Shown: positions 23,567 to 34,758 of the stretch, piece after piece
Position numbering within the stretch: position 1 is the stretch's first letter
Layout: each line of letters opens with the position of its first letter
DNA from: Dendrophyllia cribrosa
Taxonomy: Eukaryota > Cnidaria > Anthozoa > Scleractinia > Dendrophylliidae
DNA length: 64,000 nucleotides
Assembly: GCA_024195265.1 (NCBI GenBank)
Contig: JAJLRJ010000009.1
Location: forward strand, 30,907,774-30,971,773
Direction: 5' to 3'
The notes under the pieces: model-generated
What the model saw: only the letters and a program-made list of their open reading frames with translations
Told to the model about the DNA's origin: nothing
Database searches by the model: none
Program-made: the position numbers and the translations under genes

Positions 23567-24397
23567 GTATGTATGTATGCATGTTCGTGAATTTGGATCT
23601 TCGTTGGCTAATAACAGACGTTTGCGATCAGGAATGGTGTGTTGCCTATGAACGGACTAACTGATCTTCGTCGATTAACAATTAAAATATCACATTAATT
23701 ACGCTGACAGGAAAGTCCAATTTTACGAAAAAAAAGTCTAAAAATAAACCAATAAAAACGTTACAGTTTCTCACTCCGGGTTATAAGCTCCCGAAGTAAG
23801 GTACTTGGAAAGGTAAGCTTGTCACTTTTCTTTTTTAAGGCTCTGGCTTGATAAAGGGGCAAAGGCCAACATAAAAGGCAGGGTCGGCAATTTTTTAATT
23901 CCTTAACTGATACAAAGATGAACATTTAGAGAACACATCACCAGAGACAACATCGTGCATAAAAGTACTGGTTATTTTATACGGTATTTGCATATATACG
24001 ATCATCACAAGTATCACAAAACAGGCATTTTTGGTGTGAATAGTTTAAAACAACAACAATTGTATACATCAGGGTCAGATTACGGCAGATACCCCTCCCC
24101 CTCCCGCCCCACCAACCCCTCTCCCCCAAGGTACACTAACGACCCACTAACCTCGCCACGACTTGCAAGTGAGCATTCCTGAAGTCCTTTAATTTCTCCA
24201 CACACTGGTTGTATTCTTCCACAAGGGCGGGATCTCCACTTGTTAGGGCTTGTGAGCATTAAAAGGAGAGCAACTATCAGAAAACTTTACTGCAGCCATT
24301 GATTACTACTTATAGAAATTACGTTAGAAAGCCAAATGTTAGAAAGCCTTAGTTTGTACACGGAACATAGTTACAACGTATGGTCGATAGAAAAAGC

Positions 24398-24640
24398 GGT
24401 TTTCAATTGAATGTCAAAAGTAATTTCGCAATTACTTTGATTTTGCATTGTTACGCTTTGTGATTGGCTAAAATATCTCGCGCCACTTTCTGGACCAATC
24501 AGAAGTAAAACCAAAACCAATTGTAACTTTCCTGCACGCGTTTTCCCGCGCTTGGCGCCCGCTGCATGTATTTGCTTCGAGCATTGATTGGTTCATTGGA
24601 TTGCCTGTCTCTGTTGTGATTGGCCAAAGTGATTGATTAC
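24398..24640. repeat. Truncated MITE of the GGTTTTCAATTGA family
   Basis: Starts GGTTTTCAATTGAATGTC like the element at 10493-10774 but in the opposite arrangement of internal boxes, and lacks the far end. It abuts a LINE fragment. Confidence 0.5.
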
Positions 24641-24644
24641 GTGA

Positions 24645-24814
24645 AATGTCATGCATTCATTGGCGATATTGAAAATGGTGGACTAAAAGCTCCGCATCTG
24701 GATTCCGTTATTAAAACTCAGAGAATACTTTGCTGCAAAAAGCTTGTGAGTGATGATCATAGTAATTGGAAAACTTTTCTTCTCCACTACCTCAAGCCAG
24801 TACGTTGGTGGTAA
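24645..24814 (+). pseudogene. LINE reverse-transcriptase C-terminal fragment
   Basis: The frame reads IENGGLKAPHLDSVIKTQRI, then a stretch ending in WKTFLLHYLKPV. This pattern (GGLK.P..E..IKAQR...CLKKY......W) is the segment just after the catalytic core of L1/Tx1-type LINE reverse transcriptases. Only about 55 residues remain, so it is a dead fragment. It sits where the missing IDO exons would be expected. Confidence 0.6.
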
Positions 24815-24967
24815 ATTTATCCTCTGTTGAAACTTCGACGTAAAAATGCTGTTCATTAAGCTTCCATCCTTTTATGAAGAATGCTTACACGATTTCTATT
24901 CAAAATTGCTCTTTTGAAGTGCTTCATTGTTTAAAAGTTCTCGGCTACGTATCGAATTTTGGCTCAT

Positions 24968-25082
24968 CCTCGGTGTAAAAACCTGCCAACTCACAAGTGA
25001 CGTAAAACAAAGAAAACAAAAGGTACTGAAACAATAGAGTGCAAGACAGTAAGGGTAGAAAACAAAGAAATTTACACCGAGG
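24968..25082. mobile_element. MITE-like element with CCTCGGTGTAAA ends
   Basis: Ends are CCTCGGTGTAAA and TTTACACCGAGG, 115 bp apart, in the first intron of the IDO remnant. Confidence 0.6.
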
Positions 25083-25279
25083 TAATTAACCCCGAATTTT
25101 TAACCTTGATAAACACTGCTGTTCGTGTTTTAAACACTACTCAAGCTTATTCATCTATCAAATATTTGATATCGGAAGTACACTCACCAAAGGTTCTTTC
25201 TCTGGAACAAATCCATAAACCGGTGATATATCAAAGTCTTGAGGTGAAGGAACGGAGGCCATTATTCGTGTAAAGCACG

Positions 25280-25413
25280 GTGCAGGATTGCAGAAAACTA
25301 GTTTAATGAGATGGAAATCATATTTCTATCTCATTGTAATGAATAACAATACATTCCATTGTATCATGCTTCGTTCTAAAAAAAAACGGAATTAATTTTC
25401 TGCAATCCTGCAC
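25280..25413. mobile_element. MITE-like element upstream of the IDO remnant
   Basis: Begins GTGCAGGATTGCAGAAAA and ends TTTTCTGCAATCCTGCAC, a perfect pair. It starts 18 bp before the IDO-like ATG, so it occupies the position of the 5' UTR or promoter. Confidence 0.65.
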
Positions 25414-25522
25414 CTCACTCCTGTGAAGGGCTGTAAAACAGCCGATTCGCATATAATTAACCGCATATAAGCGAGTCTATTAAAAAATTAACATCAAATT
25501 ACCCGGCATGGAAGCGGTTTAT

Positions 25523-26356
25523 AAAGCCTGGTTTCCATATAATCGCAACGATCGCAACGGATCGCAGCGATCGCAGAAAAAAGAGTTGTGCGACCCTTGC
25601 GATCACATGGAAACCAAACATTTTGCGATGCTTGCGATCGTTACGATCCTTGCAATCCTCGGTAGGAAAAAAGATGGCGACTGGTACATTTACCCATAAT
25701 TCTTAGCGCACAAAACCCTTAACAACGTTCATAAAAATGTAAAGATAAGTTATAAATTCTTCAAACCTAGTCTACACATTGTCCTTAGTACTGGAACAAA
25801 TATTGTAAAAATTTGGCTTTCTTTGTGCCTTATGTGCTGTGTTAGGTCCGCAAGGTATTGTGGTAAAATGAACAGCCGCCATCTTTTTTCCTACGGTGGA
25901 TTGCGATCGCAGAGATAGAAAAATTTCTATCTCTGCGATCCTTGCGAACCTTGCGATCGAGAGGTTTTTAGACTTGCGATCCTTGCGATCCAAATTGTCC
26001 CAGAAAGCATTGCACCCCAAAGCCTTGAATCCCATAATGCACTTTTAAGTGCAACGATAAACTTTAACAAGTTTATCGAATCCAGGCCTACTCGACGTTT
26101 CCTTGCGATCGCGAGGATCGCAAGAATCGCAGCGATCGTCGATCGTTGCGATTATATGGAAACCAAAACGTTGCGATCCTTGCGATTGCGATCGCAGAGA
26201 TAGAAAAATTTTTATCTCTGCGATCGCAATCGCAAGGATCGCAACGTTTTGGTTTCGATATGATCGCAAGGGTCGCAAGAATCGCAGCGATCGTCGATCG
26301 TATTAAACGATCGCTGCGATCATTGCGATCGTTGCGATTATATGGAAACCAGGCTT
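25523..26356. mobile_element. GATCGC-rich foldback element, 0.83 kb
   Basis: Terminal repeats are AAGCCTGGTTTCCATATAAT and its reverse complement, followed inward by CGCAACGATCGC. Nested hairpins built from GCGATCG words fill most of the interior, including pairs around 25905-25945 and 26165-26255 (TTGCGATCGCAGAGATAGAA and its complement). A non-repetitive stretch (25670-25895) is in the middle. No transposase is visible. Confidence 0.7.
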
Positions 26357-26765
26357 AGGTTAGCCCAGTTCACGTACTGGGAAATAACGAAAATAGAGCT
26401 GATCTCAAACTGGCTTTTGTCTTTCACTTGAACATTTTACATAAAGTAAAACTCCTTTTTTTAGAGTAAAGAAGGAAAAAGACCAGAAAGGTGTATGTCC
26501 CGAACCCGAGTCGTTTGCTTCGTGATAACTAATGCCCATATCCATTACACCAACGAGGGCTAGCTGACAGGAACTGTAATTTTTAACATATTTATAGAGT
26601 TACCAAGTTACCATAACCATAAATGAAAGCAAACCGTTTTCAAATCAGTGCACTGCAGATCAGAGCTAAACTGGAGCTCTTCTCTCTCAGTTCTGTGTCT
26701 AATATTGAAATGGGGTTCTGTTCTCGTGTACGTTAGTAATATAAAGAATACTACTGTTAGGTATA

Positions 26766-26909
26766 TAGAGCGTTTTCACTTGACGTCATAGCCGCCATAT
26801 TGGTGTTCCCGTACAAAAGAATTTTAATTAACTTCTTTTGTTAGGAACACCAACATGTCTGCTATGGCCTTTTTCATTGAGTCCCACGGGACTGAGTGAA
26901 AACACTCTA
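26766..26909. mobile_element. MITE-like element with TAGAGCGTTTTCAC ends
   Basis: Starts TAGAGCGTTTTCACTTGACG and ends GTGAAAACACTCTA. The interior has GGTGTTCC.../...GGAACACC as an inner inverted pair. Confidence 0.65.
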
Positions 26910-26969
26910 AAGGGCCTATTTTACTCGCTTGCTTGCGGTAATTTGATGTTAATTAAGGAGAGGAATTCA

Positions 26970-27160
26970 ATAGACAAATTCGGCTAACGCATTGTTGTAC
27001 CCAATTCAAACCTTTTGGGATTAGAACTCTTCAGTGTTCGTCATATTTCCATATCAATGAAGCATTGAGATGGAAATTATATGGAAAAACTGTGAACAAC
27101 GGATGTTATTCCCATAAGGTTTGAATTGGGTACAACAATGCGTTTGCCGAATTTGTCTAT
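26970..27160. mobile_element. Foldback element with ATAGACAAATTCGG ends
   Basis: The outer about 50 bp on each side are inverted copies (ATAGACAAATTCGGCTAACG and the complement at 27141-27160). It directly abuts the RTE-type fragment that follows. Confidence 0.65.
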
Positions 27161-27163
27161 GGC

Positions 27164-27960
27164 ATCTGATGAAGTGGCTTTGTCAGTATCTCACAGGCTA
27201 CAGGACATGAGTAGTAAGATGGAGTACAGAACGGTTACAGGCGAGAAAGTTGGCCTCAAAGTGAATGCCGACAAGACTAAACTGATGAAAGTAATGACTA
27301 CACAAAAAGGAGAAGTCAGAATAGGACAGGAATTGTTAGAAGAGGTAGAAAGTTTCCAATACCTGGGCAGTATCATAAGCAGGACAGGTGGTACGGATGA
27401 AGATGTCAGGGGAGCTCGCATAGGAAAGGCAAGGCAGGTATTCGCAATGCTGAGGCCAGTATGGAGAACTTCCTCTTTATCACAAAAGACCACTGAAACT
27501 GATTATATTTTCGTCCAATGTTAAATCAGTCCTACTCTACGGGGCAGAGACTTGGAGGGTCACCAAAATCATGCGGAACAAGCTCCAAGTATTTGCGAAC
27601 AAGTTCCTGAGGAGTATTCTTGGCATCAGATGGCCGGAGAAAATTAGGAACAAGGATCTTTGGCAATAAACAGGTCAGGAGCCAGTGAAGATGGAGTTAA
27701 AGAGCAGGGCATGGAAGTGGATAGGTCGCACTCTAAAAAAACCGGATGGAAACATAACAAAGGCAGCGCTCGACTGGAACCCTCAGGGTAAGAGAAGGAG
27801 GGGGTGTCCGGATCAGACATGGAGGCGTTCTCGTTTGGCAGAACTACAAGTTAGACATAGGTGTGACGTGGACGGCTGCCAAGAAAACAGCGCAGAACAG
27901 GACTGGTTTCGGACTTATGTTCCGCAAGGAAATAAGAAGATGAAAGAAGAAGAAGAAGAC
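27164..27960 (+). pseudogene. RTE-type non-LTR retrotransposon, 3' end, broken
   Basis: The first frame gives GLKVNADKTKLM, then ESFQYLGSIIS and a run of G/R-rich residues, the end of the reverse-transcriptase domain of RTE-like elements. After a frame change near 27510 comes VLLYGAETWRVTK and FLRSILGIRWPEK. After an in-frame stop near 27667 comes AWKWIGRTLKKPDG and NPQGKRRRGCPDQTWRR. The order is that of the RT C-terminus of these elements. The 5' half with the endonuclease and catalytic FADD box is missing. Frame change, stop and truncation make it dead. Confidence 0.7.
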
Positions 27961-28192
27961 CCGCTTACATGCGGTTATTTATATGCGAATCGGGTGCGTA
28001 AAATCACTCCAATATGGAGTGAAAACAGGAAGCTAAGAGGACTGGAGATGAACCTACGAGTATTGGGTTCTCACGAGTCTAGTACCTGCCTCCCCCTCAG
28101 TCGGGGAAAGCAGGGAGGGGGCAGCTGTACGAACACGACGAATACTCGATCGGGTACGAACACTCGGGTATGTTTTGAGTAGGTATGTGCCA

Positions 28193-28395
28193 CCCTGGAC
28201 CGGGTTGATAAAGCACGATTAAGTTAACCCAGGTTAGTGAAAAAGTTTCAAAGTTTTCTGCCCTTCAGTTTCGACTTTTACATGTCTTTACTACTAGCTA
28301 TTAATGACCTTTAGAAAACATTTTTAAAGAGAGAAATGAAATCCTCGGTTAACTTTTAATCTGGGATTAGCGTTAATCGGCTTTCGAACAACCGG
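28193..28395. mobile_element. MITE-like element, CCGGTTGTTCGAAAGC family, copy 1
   Basis: Ends are CTGGACCGGGTTGATAAAGC and, inverted, CCGGTTGTTCGAAAGC; inside each, TTAACCCAGG and its imperfect complement. A truncated copy in the opposite orientation lies at about 52241-52396. Confidence 0.55.
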
Positions 28396-28787
28396 CGCAG
28401 GTCTCCAAATTTGGACCCCGTTTTTTAGAAAGAATATCTAGACGAGTCAGCCGCATTGAACCATGCGCGCGCTATACGAGCTATACGATAGCCTAATGCG
28501 CGCCACACGGGGAACAGTTTGTTCGTCATGATATTCCTAGTGTAATATTATTGACCAAAGAGACGTATTTTGTTAAGCAAATTGGATTCTATTTGAATAA
28601 TTTAAAATGGCTACTGATACTTTGAAGCTCTTGTGCGTTCGAAAAAATGTATCCCGTTCTAGGAAAGTTCTCGAAAATGGACACCCTGTTATATATCAGT
28701 TGTTCCACAATCTCGATCCCGTTGTGGGGCACATACCCGTATAGGTATTTTGGAGGAGTACCCCCCTGGGATAAAAAAAATTATACA

Positions 28788-28950
28788 CCTGGCCCCGGTT
28801 GTTCAAAATTAAAGGTGGATAGCGCTATCCACCGGATAAATCATTATCTAGTGGATAACACAATATTGGTTTTGCTAATGCTATCGATAGTGATTTATCT
28901 ATATCCGATGGATAGTGTTATCCGGCACCTTTTGAACAACCGGGACCAGG
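28788..28950. mobile_element. Palindromic MITE, GGTTGTTCAAA family, copy 2 (inside PLE 3' end)
   Basis: CCTGGCCCCGGTTGTTCAAA at one end and its inverted copy at the other, with inner GGTGGATAGCGCTATCCACC. Related to the copy at 18609-18766. Confidence 0.75.
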
Positions 28951-29117
28951 AGAATATGAAGTACCCTGCATGAACAATAGGGTTTCGCCCGCCCCCTCAC
29001 CTCGCACGCCCCCTCCCCTCCCCACCTCACCGCCCCCGGCCCTCCCCACATCTGAAGTAATAAACAAAATAAGAAAGGCTGACTGTACAGTTGGGAAAAA
29101 AATTGTATATTTCCAAT

Positions 29118-29147
29118 ATTTCGTCAGGCACGGCCTGACTTCTTCAG
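29118..29147 (-). other. Hammerhead-like hairpin motif in the PLE 3' region
   Basis: The minus strand reads CTGAAGA, A, then GTCAGGC-CGT-GCCTGAC (7-bp perfect stem) and GAAAT. The hammerhead core is CUGANGA, stem II, GAAA. There is one extra A before the stem. PLEs are known to carry hammerhead ribozymes, so this is a candidate, not a demonstration. Confidence 0.35.
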
Positions 29148-30333
29148 GGTACTGATTATAGGCAACATCGTTACAATTCAAATAACCAAGAAACAATGGA
29201 ATATAAGGTTACAAGCAAAAACGTTACAAAATTCAAATAATATAAGATAAGTAATAAAAGATGACATGTGCTATAAATATAAAATAGGGGGGTTTACAAT
29301 TCCTCGCGCTTATTGATACCCTTCAAGTGTTTGACCTCGTTCTATTAATAATCCCTCCCTTGCTTTGCGTGTAGCGTCACGAGATGAATGCATGAGTTCT
29401 AATGGGATGAGTTCCATGTCAGTGGGTGAATGGTTGTCGGAAAGAAAATGGTCTGAAACTGTAGTAGGTCTCGAAGTAGGGGTGGGTCTGTCAACTGGTC
29501 TTCGGTGTTCGTTGAATCTGTCTTTAAGTCGCCATTTCGTTTCACCTATGTACTGTTTGTTACAACGTCGGCTGTGTACCATGTAGCCTACATCGGATGA
29601 GATTTTTTGAGTTACAGTCAATGTGATGTGCGATAGTTCTGGTTTCCCCAGTGACAGAAAATGAGTAGTTAGTACGTCCGTCAGTAACGTAGCTACAAGT
29701 GAGGCAGTTGCTTCCGCATTTAAAGGATCCCCGGGGCAGGTTGGTTTGTGTGTCGCTATTAGTACGTAGTTTGGATCTAACTAGTATGTCACTAAGATTG
29801 TTAGTGCGTCGGTAGGCGACAATGGGTGTGGATGTAAATATACTGAGCGCAACGTTGGGAAGAGGAGAGAATACTGAAATGTTTACGAATGACGGATGAA
29901 ATAGAGCGAAGGGCAGGGTTGTATGTGATAACAAAAGGAACACGACTGGGTGAGTCTGATGTGGTAATACTGGGTTTGAGTGCCTCAGTACGTGTGATGG
30001 CGTGAATACGTTGTACCTCGCGTTTAAGGAAACAGAGGTTGTAACCACGAACGTTAAGGCATTGTATAAGTTCGTTGGTGCGTTGTACGAAGGTGTCGTC
30101 GGAAGAGCATATACGTCGTAGTCTGAGGCCGAGGCTAAATGGAATGGCTCGTTTGTTATGAAATGGGTGACATGAAGAATGTAAGAGGTACTGATGTTTG
30201 TCCGTAGGCTTGGTGTATAGACTATGACGATGACACCATTGTCTAGAGAGACATTGACATCAAGCCGAATGGTATGCACTGTGATGAATGGGAGGAAGTG
30301 AATTTGATGGTGGGGTGACGGTTGTTAAGGTAA

Positions 30334-31962
30334 GACATCGCGCAGAATGCCTATTGTTCTCGCGACATTTACTTACAGCGCCGAAAGTTTCTTGATCTGA
30401 CATATCGCTCATTATTATTCATTGACGCTCAAAAAGCGGCTTAATTGATTGGTTGCCAGGCACGCACCGCTATACTCATTAACTTGAAGTGGGCGGGCAA
30501 AGCAAACAATGAACGATGCGCGCTATTGTTGTCAGCTTTTGTTTCTTAAAATCATACGATTACCCGCATATTACCTGTATTTTTCAGCATCAGAAAAGAC
30601 AAAATGAAAGGGTTTGAGACTGCTCGATGCACATACAAATCTAGATTGGTGTCAGCAAATGAATCTTCGATCAAGTTTTTAGATTGCCAGTAATTTTTTT
30701 TTTGCCAAAAAAAAATAGAGCGAGCAACGATTGATCAAGAATCGCCGCGCTCGCCGTGCGGGGACACCAACATGAGATTTTTTTCAGTTCTTCGGCTCGA
30801 TAATTTTGTTCGTTCCTCGTGGCTCACGCACTCGTCATTTTAAATCGATCGCCACGCTCTACACTCTTTTTGAACAAAAGTAAGCGGCGAGTGCTCTATG
30901 TCTGCAATCTTATAAATGATAAAGTATCACTATCTTCAAGTGCGCGAGTGCATCGAAGTGATTATGATCGATCGAACCCAATCGCGCAATTAATCGAACG
31001 TTCGATTTGTTTCGATTACCAACTGATGACCAACTTATCGAAGTTAATTTACCATTTCCCTTCCCCAGCCCCGTTATAATAATGATTTATAATATGTCGC
31101 TGTTTCTTTTAACTTTCATGATTATCATCTGTAACAACAAGTAAGTTAAATTTGCATAACTCGAAAACTACAGCTTTAAACCTTTTGTTTAAGACACCTC
31201 ACCGCCATTGGCGCATTTCGATCCGGCAACATGCCTTTGTCTGTATAAATATACAGTGACTTCGCGAATTTACTGTGACTTCGCGAACGCAATCTACACC
31301 TGTGCTTGAAGTATTCAAATTTCGCGCGCGGACAGTTTTTGTGCTTATTCAGATGATCATTAACAATTCAATAAGCTGTGTTTAACAGATGACTGCATTT
31401 CTTCAATAGAGTTTTGCTAGCTATTGTTTGTTCATGACAACCATTGTCATTCCAAAGACAATGACCACACTCCAGAACACGCGCGAATTTTGAACCTCAA
31501 ATATTCTAGCGCAAAAAACTACAACTTCATTTGCTCGGAATTTGAAAACAAAACGATCGACGTATAGGTAAGACGTCTATCTGACAAAAGCCGCTCTATC
31601 ATTCGAAGATTCTTGCTTATTTTGCGAGAAAATCAAAGTTCGAACTTGACAAGGGTGGTTTCCCATACTAGCGTAACCGTAATAACCACCATTTTCGAAG
31701 TGAAAAGACTACAACTTATCCTCGTTCGATTCACTTAGTTTTTGGCTTAAATGGTAGAATAACCCTTTAACTACAAAAAGCCGTCCTATCATCTTAAGAA
31801 AGTCATATCTTATTACTTCAAAATTTCTGTTTTAGTCAGTGTACTTCACCAAATTCGCCCCTTTTCTCTGTAATTGCGGCGCTTTTATTGAACATTCATG
31901 CTTGAATGGTCCGCCGTGATGGCTCATTAATATGCGCAAATGTCCGGCCATTCTGCCTGATG
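30334..31962. mobile_element. Non-autonomous element inserted in the PLE reverse transcriptase
   Basis: The PLE protein is interrupted between DLLSLI (minus strand, about 31970) and YLNNRHPTIKF (about 30332). The inserted 1.63 kb has imperfect inverted ends: CATCGCGCAGAATGCC at its low end and, inverted, CATCAGGCAGAATGGCC at its high end. Inside there is no long reading frame; only a short frame at 30819-31079 with no recognisable domain. Exact ends and target duplication are uncertain. Confidence 0.55.
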
Positions 31963-32545
31963 AATTAATGAAAGTAGGTCGTTCTCCGTATGAGTCCATA
32001 TCATGAATATATCGTCGATGAAGCGCCACCAGGTATGTGGTTGAAATGGTGCATGTTTGATTGCATCGGTCTCGAACTTGGCGAGGAACAGGTTAGCGTA
32101 TGATGGTGCCATGCGTGTACCCATAGCTGTGCCCCGAGTGTTTGAAGGTAGTGGCTTCCGTTGAAATCAAAATTGTTCATAGTGAGAACAATTCTGATTA
32201 GGTCGCAAAGAGTCTCTGTGCGTATGGTGTAAGTAGAGCGAACGCGAGTGTTAAGGTAGTGTCGACAAGCGTCAATACCTTCGTTATGTGGAATGTTAGT
32301 ATAGAGTGACGAAACGTCAAGTGTGACAAGAATGGCGTTACTGGGTAAACGTCCAAGTTCGTTAAGTTTATTGAGGAAGTGTGTAGTGTCCTTGATGAAC
32401 GATGCTGTATCGTGAACGAGTGGTTTAAGATGATTGTCGATGAAATGAGAAACGCGTTCTGTGGGGTGACTGTTGCTGGAGACAATAGGTCGTCCTGGGT
32501 TATTGTGTTTGTGAATTTTGGGTAAAATGTAGAAACGTCCTCCCC

Positions 32546-34755
32546 ACATCGCACGTGCCCTCCACGAACGTTGTTTCGCGACCGAATCGTCTGGGGTGCG
32601 TCATTTAAAGAAACTTCAGTTTTAAAAAAAAATACCCCATCTTCTGAGAATTTCTTGTTATAATTTTGAGACATCATATCTATAAAGATCATATGAAAAT
32701 TATTTTTTTTTATTTTCTTAATAAAATATGTTCGTGTGGGAAACTGTTCAATCGACATATTAAATAGAACAGGGACAGCATGCAACTTTTCACGAAAACT
32801 TAAAATTGTGAAATTATTCATTTTTGTTCCCCTCACGCCGTGTCTGCTGAATGTGCTGATATAGCGCTTACCCGACATGGAAGATTATTTCGAGACATGT
32901 GGGTTTCTTGCTCAATTATACTATTTTACGTAATTTCCCGAGCAATTCGACGGTTTCAAAAACAGTGCACGTAACGTTGTATACAAGTATTTTACAATTA
33001 GTCATGTGGTCAATTATATAAATTTTTTGTGCCTACGATTTGGTCACGAAATCACACCTAAAAGAAATTTCAACAACATTAAGCCACGCCAGTGAATGTT
33101 TCTGGCGCGCAATTTTGACGCTTTTCTCTTCGTTTCAAACGAGAATACAGCAGTCCGTGTCCCTGCCATCTTGAGTCATCGTTAAGGAATGTTTACATTC
33201 ACTTTAAGAGTGCATTTCCGGTGCATTTAGCAGGTCAGAAGGAGGTACTTCCGGTGGACCATTCGCGTGATTTTACTGGGCCTCACTTTCATGACGAGTC
33301 TTTGCGCTCGCCTATAAAAGCGGCGGGAGTAATTTTACTGGGAAAACTCCAGTGTAAGAAACCACGGTCCGTGTTTATCAAACGAAGGACAATTTTAATT
33401 TCATTAAACGTGGATCTTGCAAAGAATTGTATCAGGGCACTTGTAAAATAATGACTGGGGCAGGATACAAGTCACTTTCTGCGGGTTCATCGGGCGTTCC
33501 GCTCATTAGGTGGGTCTATAAAACGAAACCAAATGTTTATGTTGAAAAGCTTCGATATTTCGTTGTCATTTTGCTTGTCGAATGCCCTGATAATCGTAAA
33601 CATTTTATTATCTCTATCATTGTACGATTTTATATGCAGCGCTATCGCTTCTCACTCAGATCTGTCATTGTTTTAACTCTGTGTTGCAATTTTGATGTTA
33701 GAAAGCTAATGACAGCATTTGTCGCGACTTTGCTGCCATAAAACTAGTACAGCGAAACTTCAGCTTATTTTGAATGATCCTGATTGATTCATTCTTAACT
33801 TACCTTTGTCCTAGCTTGCATGTAATAAGCTGAAGCTCTTATTGGTAGCTACACAGTCATCTGCTTCATCATCATCTGCTTTATTGTTTAGCATTATACA
33901 CTATGATGATAAGTCAAGTTCTCTGTATATATAAGCTTACATGTTTGAAATAAAACTGTTCATACATGTAAGCTTATGTGCCAGTAAGTTATAATGGATA
34001 AAAGAATAACCACTAAATAATCAAACTTATGAAACTGTTAATTATAGATTCCAAGCAATGTACAACAATTAATTTATACTAAATTTGCATACCGACCACA
34101 AGCCAATTGCATGACAGTAGAACAAGATTCTTTAAAATGTCATTAACTATTTTAATAACCTTGGTAAACCCTGCTTCTCAGAAACAAGTATGAATGAAAT
34201 GAAGTCGCATGAAAAAGGGAAAGTACATTTAGAATATACTTCCTTTAGTGCTAAATTTGCCAGTGTTTGGGTCATACCCTCCAAATTCTAGTTGCAAATT
34301 TGCATAAATTAAGGTTTCACTCTGGACATTGTGATAATCACATGAGCTCATTAGCACTTGAGGAACATTGCTTTTTTTTGTGTTCGTGGTTATATCAACT
34401 TGTGAACATCCTCTCGCAGTATAATATGTAATGAAGTTCAGAAGTGGAAACATTAAAAGTCTTTTATGTGGGTTGTGTAGAAATCTTGACAAAAACTGTC
34501 GTATAATGGTATCTGCATTGTCAGATAACTTTTCTGCTAATGGCAATGGTGGCCAGAAAGTACAATGTAATATCAGTCTATAGTTTCTCCTTACCTAATT
34601 TTCAAACAGGCAGGTGATTTAAGGATACTTAACTTCCTACCTTCGCAGGTACCCTTTGGAAGAAAATTCGCACGCATGCAAGCTTTAACAAACTTCTAAC
34701 AAACTATATATCAATAGAAAGGTTAATAAATGCAGTTTCTGACTTTTTGTTTTAG
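32546..34755. other. Spacer between the PLE and SLC36-type gene 1
   Basis: No gene recognised. A minus-strand frame at 34546-34229 (105 codons, ending NTGKFSTKGSIF) is not obviously random but matches no family I know and lacks a partner. The region should hold the promoter and a non-coding first exon of the transporter gene. Confidence 0.4.
33313..33320 (+). promoter_or_regulatory. TATA-box-like site
   Basis: TATAAAAG in a GC-rich setting (CGCCTATAAAAGCGGCGGG) about 1.4 kb before the first coding exon of SLC36-type gene 1, same strand. The exon at 34756 has an acceptor before its ATG, so an upstream non-coding exon is expected; this could serve it. Untested. Confidence 0.25.
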
Positions 34756-34758
34756 GAA

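Larger units (their letters stand above)
22460..25262 (-). pseudogene. Indoleamine 2,3-dioxygenase-like gene lacking its middle
   Basis: Four IDO-like exons are recognisable on the minus strand. Exon 25262-25188 starts with ATG and encodes DFDISPVYGFVPEKEPL, like the IDO N-terminus before the LP motif. Exons 24238-24152, 23348-23272 and 22533-22460 join in phase. They give GDPALVEEYNQCVEKLKDF, then HLQVVARFIIMPANRG, then LRGTGGSVLMSFLKQIRNET and a stop. These match the IDO C-terminus (YNQC, HxxxVTKY, RGTGG..MSFLK). The roughly 300 residues in between, including the proximal heme His region and the SGW and GGSA motifs, are absent: only 949 bp separate the first two exons, filled by a MITE piece, a LINE piece and another inverted-repeat element. 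Joining the first two exons also breaks the frame. It is probably an internally deleted pseudogene; an assembly gap is the alternative. Confidence 0.75.
28458..32545 (-). mobile_element. Penelope-like element (PLE), 5'-truncated, broken, with nested insert
   Basis: Read on the minus strand. The reverse transcriptase begins at about 32545 with FYILPKIHK and GRPIVSS, then motif A TLDVSSLYTNIPHNEGI. A frame change near 32140 leads to GTRMAPSYANLFLAKFE and the catalytic FIDDIF. The gene is then split by a 1.6-kb insert (about 30334-31962). It resumes with YLNNRHPTIKF, NNLSDILVRSKL and a Cys-rich linker. After another frame change comes the GIY-YIG-type endonuclease piece KQYIGETKWRLKDRFNEHRR, ending GQTLEGYQ and stop at 29310. 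The 3' part (29309-28458) contains a hairpin motif and a MITE. This domain order (RT, then GIY-YIG) is diagnostic of PLEs. It is not functional. Confidence 0.85.

Noticed and set aside
24645..24814. The 64-aa frame as part of the IDO-like gene
   Set aside because: It is on the opposite strand and matches the LINE RT C-terminal pattern.
25555..26340. CRISPR-like array from repeated GCGATCG words
   Set aside because: No regular repeat-spacer spacing; words are arranged as inverted hairpins in a eukaryotic element.
29560..30279. A separate 239-aa gene on the minus strand
   Set aside because: Its second half is the PLE linker (NNLSDILVRSKL and Cys-rich segment); the first half is the frame-shifted upstream part of the same element.
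34229..34546. A 105-codon minus-strand frame as a gene
   Set aside because: It looks less random than most but has no recognisable domain, no splice partners and no start context; kept only as a note in the spacer entry.
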